Origin: Halomonadaceae bacterium T82-2
GTDB lineage: Bacteria > Pseudomonadota > Gammaproteobacteria > Pseudomonadales > Halomonadaceae
Length of the DNA: 64,000 bases
Assembly (NCBI GenBank): GCA_001577635.1
Contig: LSBP01000008.1
Coordinates: 1-64,000 of the forward strand
Direction of reading: 5' to 3'
Below the pieces are notes generated by a model. That model saw nothing but the letters and a program-made list of their open reading frames with translations. It did not search any database and was not told where the DNA came from. Below, piece by piece: positions 62,084 through 64,000 of this stretch (its first letter is position 1; each line of letters begins with the position of its first letter). The translations under genes and the position numbers were made by a program.

Positions 62084-64000
62084 TTATGGTGAGTCTTCCG
62101 AACCGCCCTGCACGTACTCGGTCGCCGGGGAGCGGTCGACATCGATGACGTCCGCCACCGCCATGGGGCGGCCGATGTAGAAGCCCTGGGCATAGGTGAT
62201 GCCGTAGGCGGCGAGCAGCGGCAGCATGCTTTCGCGATCGACGAACTCGGCGATAGTGCGCTTGCCGAAGCCGTTGGCGATGTCGGCGATGGCCTTGACG
62301 ATCAGGCGGTCCTCGGGGCTGTCGATCAGCTTCTGGATGAACGAGCCGTCGATCTTGATGTAGTCGGCGGGCAGTTGACCCAGGTAGTGGAAGCTGCTGA
62401 AGCCGACCCCGAAGTCGTCGAGTGCCGTCCGGCAGCCCAGCTCGCGGATGCCCTGCAGGACGCCGCGGGCGGTGGCGAAGTCGGTGACCGCGGCGGTTTC
62501 GGTGACCTCGAGAATCAGCCACCGCGGGTCGGCGCCGGAGGCCGCCAGGGCGTCGGCGAGGAAACCGGTCAGCCCCGGATCGTGGAGCGACTGGCCGGAC
62601 AGGTTGACCGCCAGACTGATGCCGCGCTGCTGCAGGCGCGCCAGCAGCGACAGGCTGTGACGCAGTACCCAGCGGTCGAGTTCGACGATCTGCCCGCTGC
62701 GTTCGGCGATGGGGATGAACAGACCGGGCATCACCGGATTGCCGTTGTCGCCGTGCATGCGCAGCAGCGCCTCGTAGTGACGGACACGGTTGTCGGCGAG
62801 GTGCAGAATGGGTTGCAGCACCAGTTCGAAGTCGTCGTCGCGCAAGGCCTGGCGGATGCGCTCCACCCAGTAGACGCGCTGCTGCAGCTCCTCCCGCGAG
62901 CGGTGCACCATCGACAACTGGTGCCAGCGCTGGCTGCCGTTTTCCTTGGCCTTGTACATGGCCAGGTCGGCACTCGCCATCAGGTCGGTGGGGGTCAGTC
63001 CGTGTTCGGGGTAGAGCGCAATGCCGATGCTGCCCATGGCCCGATGGCGGCGCCCGGCGACCGAGAAATCGATCATCTCGAGTACCTGGACGATGCGCCG
63101 GGCCACCTGGTCGGCCTGGGCCTCCCGGGCATCCTGAAGCAGGATCGAGAACTCGTCGCCGCCCAGTCGGGCGATGACCGCCTCCTGGCCGAGCTCTTGG
63201 GACAGCGCCTCGGCGACCAGCTTCAGCAGCTGGTCGCCGGCGTTGTGGCCGCTGAGCTCGTTGACCTCCTTGAACTGATCGAGATCGAGGAACAGAACGG
63301 CACCCCGGGCCTCGGGCGTCAGCGACTTTTCGAGGACCTCCTGGAAGTAGCGGCGGTTGTAGAGGTTGGTCAGCGGGTCGCGATGGGCCAGCCAGGAGAG
63401 GCGGTCCTCGGCCTGTTTGCGGTCGGTGATGTCCAGCCCCACCGAGATCAGGGTGCCGGCAGCATGCCCCTCGCCGGGCAGCGGGGCATGGAACCAGGCG
63501 ATGGTCCGCCGCTCGTTGTCGGGAGTAATCAGCGTGCCCTCTTCCTGGCCGGGGCGCGCCGGCGTTCCCGGTGCCTGATCCACCCGGAAGCAGGCAGCGA
63601 ACGTCTGGCCCAGCAAGTCTTCCCGCGGGCGTCCCGAGAGGGTTTCGGCGAAGTGGTTGACCAGGGTGATGTAGCCACGGGCGTCCTGGGTGAGGATCAG
63701 CACGTGCGCCGTGTCCAGCAGCCCGGCGACGAAGTCGCGCTCCTGGCCCAGCTCGGTCAGGCGCTGGGTCAGCTCCCGGTCACGGCTGGAGACGGTGTGC
63801 TCGAGGGTTTCCAGCTGCTCGGCCAGTTGCAGGGTGGTGCGTTCGAGCGTATCGATCTCGTCGGTATACAGGCGGGTGCCGGGCGGCAGGGCCTGGCGGA
63901 CCTGGGTAAAGTCGCGCCGTGCCAGCCGCGGCAGTAGCGTGGACAGCAGGCGCAGGCGCGCCATGGGCCGCCACAGGATCAGCAGCAGCAGTGCCTCGGC
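62084..64000 (-). CDS. HAMP-PAS-GGDEF-EAL cyclic-di-GMP enzyme, cut by the window end
   Basis: Partial: the frame stays open to the last base. The missing N-terminus must include the sensor, because the visible part opens with the end of a membrane helix (LLLLILWRP) and a HAMP-like coiled linker. A PAS domain (ending VGLDITDRKQAE) follows, then GGDEF with intact RLGGDEFSIL, then EAL with EALLRMH, NLSGQSL, EVTETAAV, DDFGVGFSSF, KIDGSFI and AEFVDRES. The EAL domain has the main metal and catalytic residues, so phosphodiesterase activity is plausible and cyclase activity possible. No RxxD site precedes GGDEF. Confidence 0.9.
   Translation of the reverse strand, partial: AEALLLLILWRPMARLRLLSTLLPRLARRDFTQVRQALPPGTRLYTDEIDTLERTTLQLAEQLETLEHTVSSRDRELTQRLTELGQERDFVAGLLDTAHVLILTQDARGYITLVNHFAETLSGRPREDLLGQTFAACFRVDQAPGTPARPGQEEGTLITPDNERRTIAWFHAPLPGEGHAAGTLISVGLDITDRKQAEDRLSWLAHRDPLTNLYNRRYFQEVLEKSLTPEARGAVLFLDLDQFKEVNELSGHNAGDQLLKLVAEALSQELGQEAVIARLGGDEFSILLQDAREAQADQVARRIVQVLEMIDFSVAGRRHRAMGSIGIALYPEHGLTPTDLMASADLAMYKAKENGSQRWHQLSMVHRSREELQQRVYWVERIRQALRDDDFELVLQPILHLADNRVRHYEALLRMHGDNGNPVMPGLFIPIAERSGQIVELDRWVLRHSLSLLARLQQRGISLAVNLSGQSLHDPGLTGFLADALAASGADPRWLILEVTETAAVTDFATARGVLQGIRELGCRTALDDFGVGFSSFHYLGQLPADYIKIDGSFIQKLIDSPEDRLIVKAIADIANGFGKRTIAEFVDRESMLPLLAAYGITYAQGFYIGRPMAVADVIDVDRSPATEYVQGGSEDSP

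Overview
The window is high-GC chromosomal DNA from a gammaproteobacterium. Gene content and protein style (acidic proteins, TrkAH potassium uptake, FabV-type enoyl reductase, Pseudomonas-like gene order) fit a moderately halophilic member of the Oceanospirillales, most likely Halomonas or a close relative. This assignment is an inference; there is no rRNA here to confirm it. No prophage, insertion sequence or CRISPR array was seen.

Positions 1-33700 are mostly conserved housekeeping blocks in the order known from Pseudomonas. They are trkH-trkA, dodecin, rsmB-fmt-def on the minus strand; a LysM protein-dprA-tsaC-hemF-aroE on the plus strand; an M48 lipoprotease and a DUF815 ATPase; der-bamB-yfgM-hisS-ispG-rodZ-pilF-rlmN-ndk; a reduced isc cluster (iscA, iscS, iscR); cysE and trmJ; suhB; secF-secD-yajC-tgt-queA; and a tRNA-Leu(CAA). 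Two departures stand out. The isc cluster lacks iscU, hscBA, fdx and iscX, and IscS lacks its C-terminal tail. SuhB has lost most of its metal-binding active-site residues.

Positions 33693-34193 are an AT-richer gene-free stretch. It ends in a promoter-terminator pair that could make a very small RNA. Positions 34194-41675 carry a LysE-type exporter, an AidB-type acyl-CoA dehydrogenase, a glutathione peroxidase, fabV, an ArgR-like AraC regulator, a methyltransferase and a short-chain dehydrogenase. Positions 41916-48111 are an arginine succinyltransferase operon (astC, two astA-type subunits, astD, astB) without astE.

Positions 48116-56117 are accessory: an aldo/keto reductase, a DUF808 membrane protein, a GAF-PAS-GGDEF protein, a GNAT acetyltransferase, an acidic RTX-like protein bracketed by a duplicated piece of the GNAT gene, rmuC and a Crp/Fnr regulator.

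Positions 56395-64000 are a signalling cluster: an OmpR-type response regulator, a periplasmic SUOX-fold protein, a hybrid histidine kinase with HPt, a REC-EAL protein, a LuxI-superfamily acyltransferase and a GGDEF-EAL protein cut by the window end. An almost identical 21-bp site with two direct TCACA repeats lies upstream of the SUOX-kinase operon and upstream of the REC-EAL gene. This suggests one phosphorelay controlling both kinase and cyclic-di-GMP output, and it is the best candidate here for an undescribed system.
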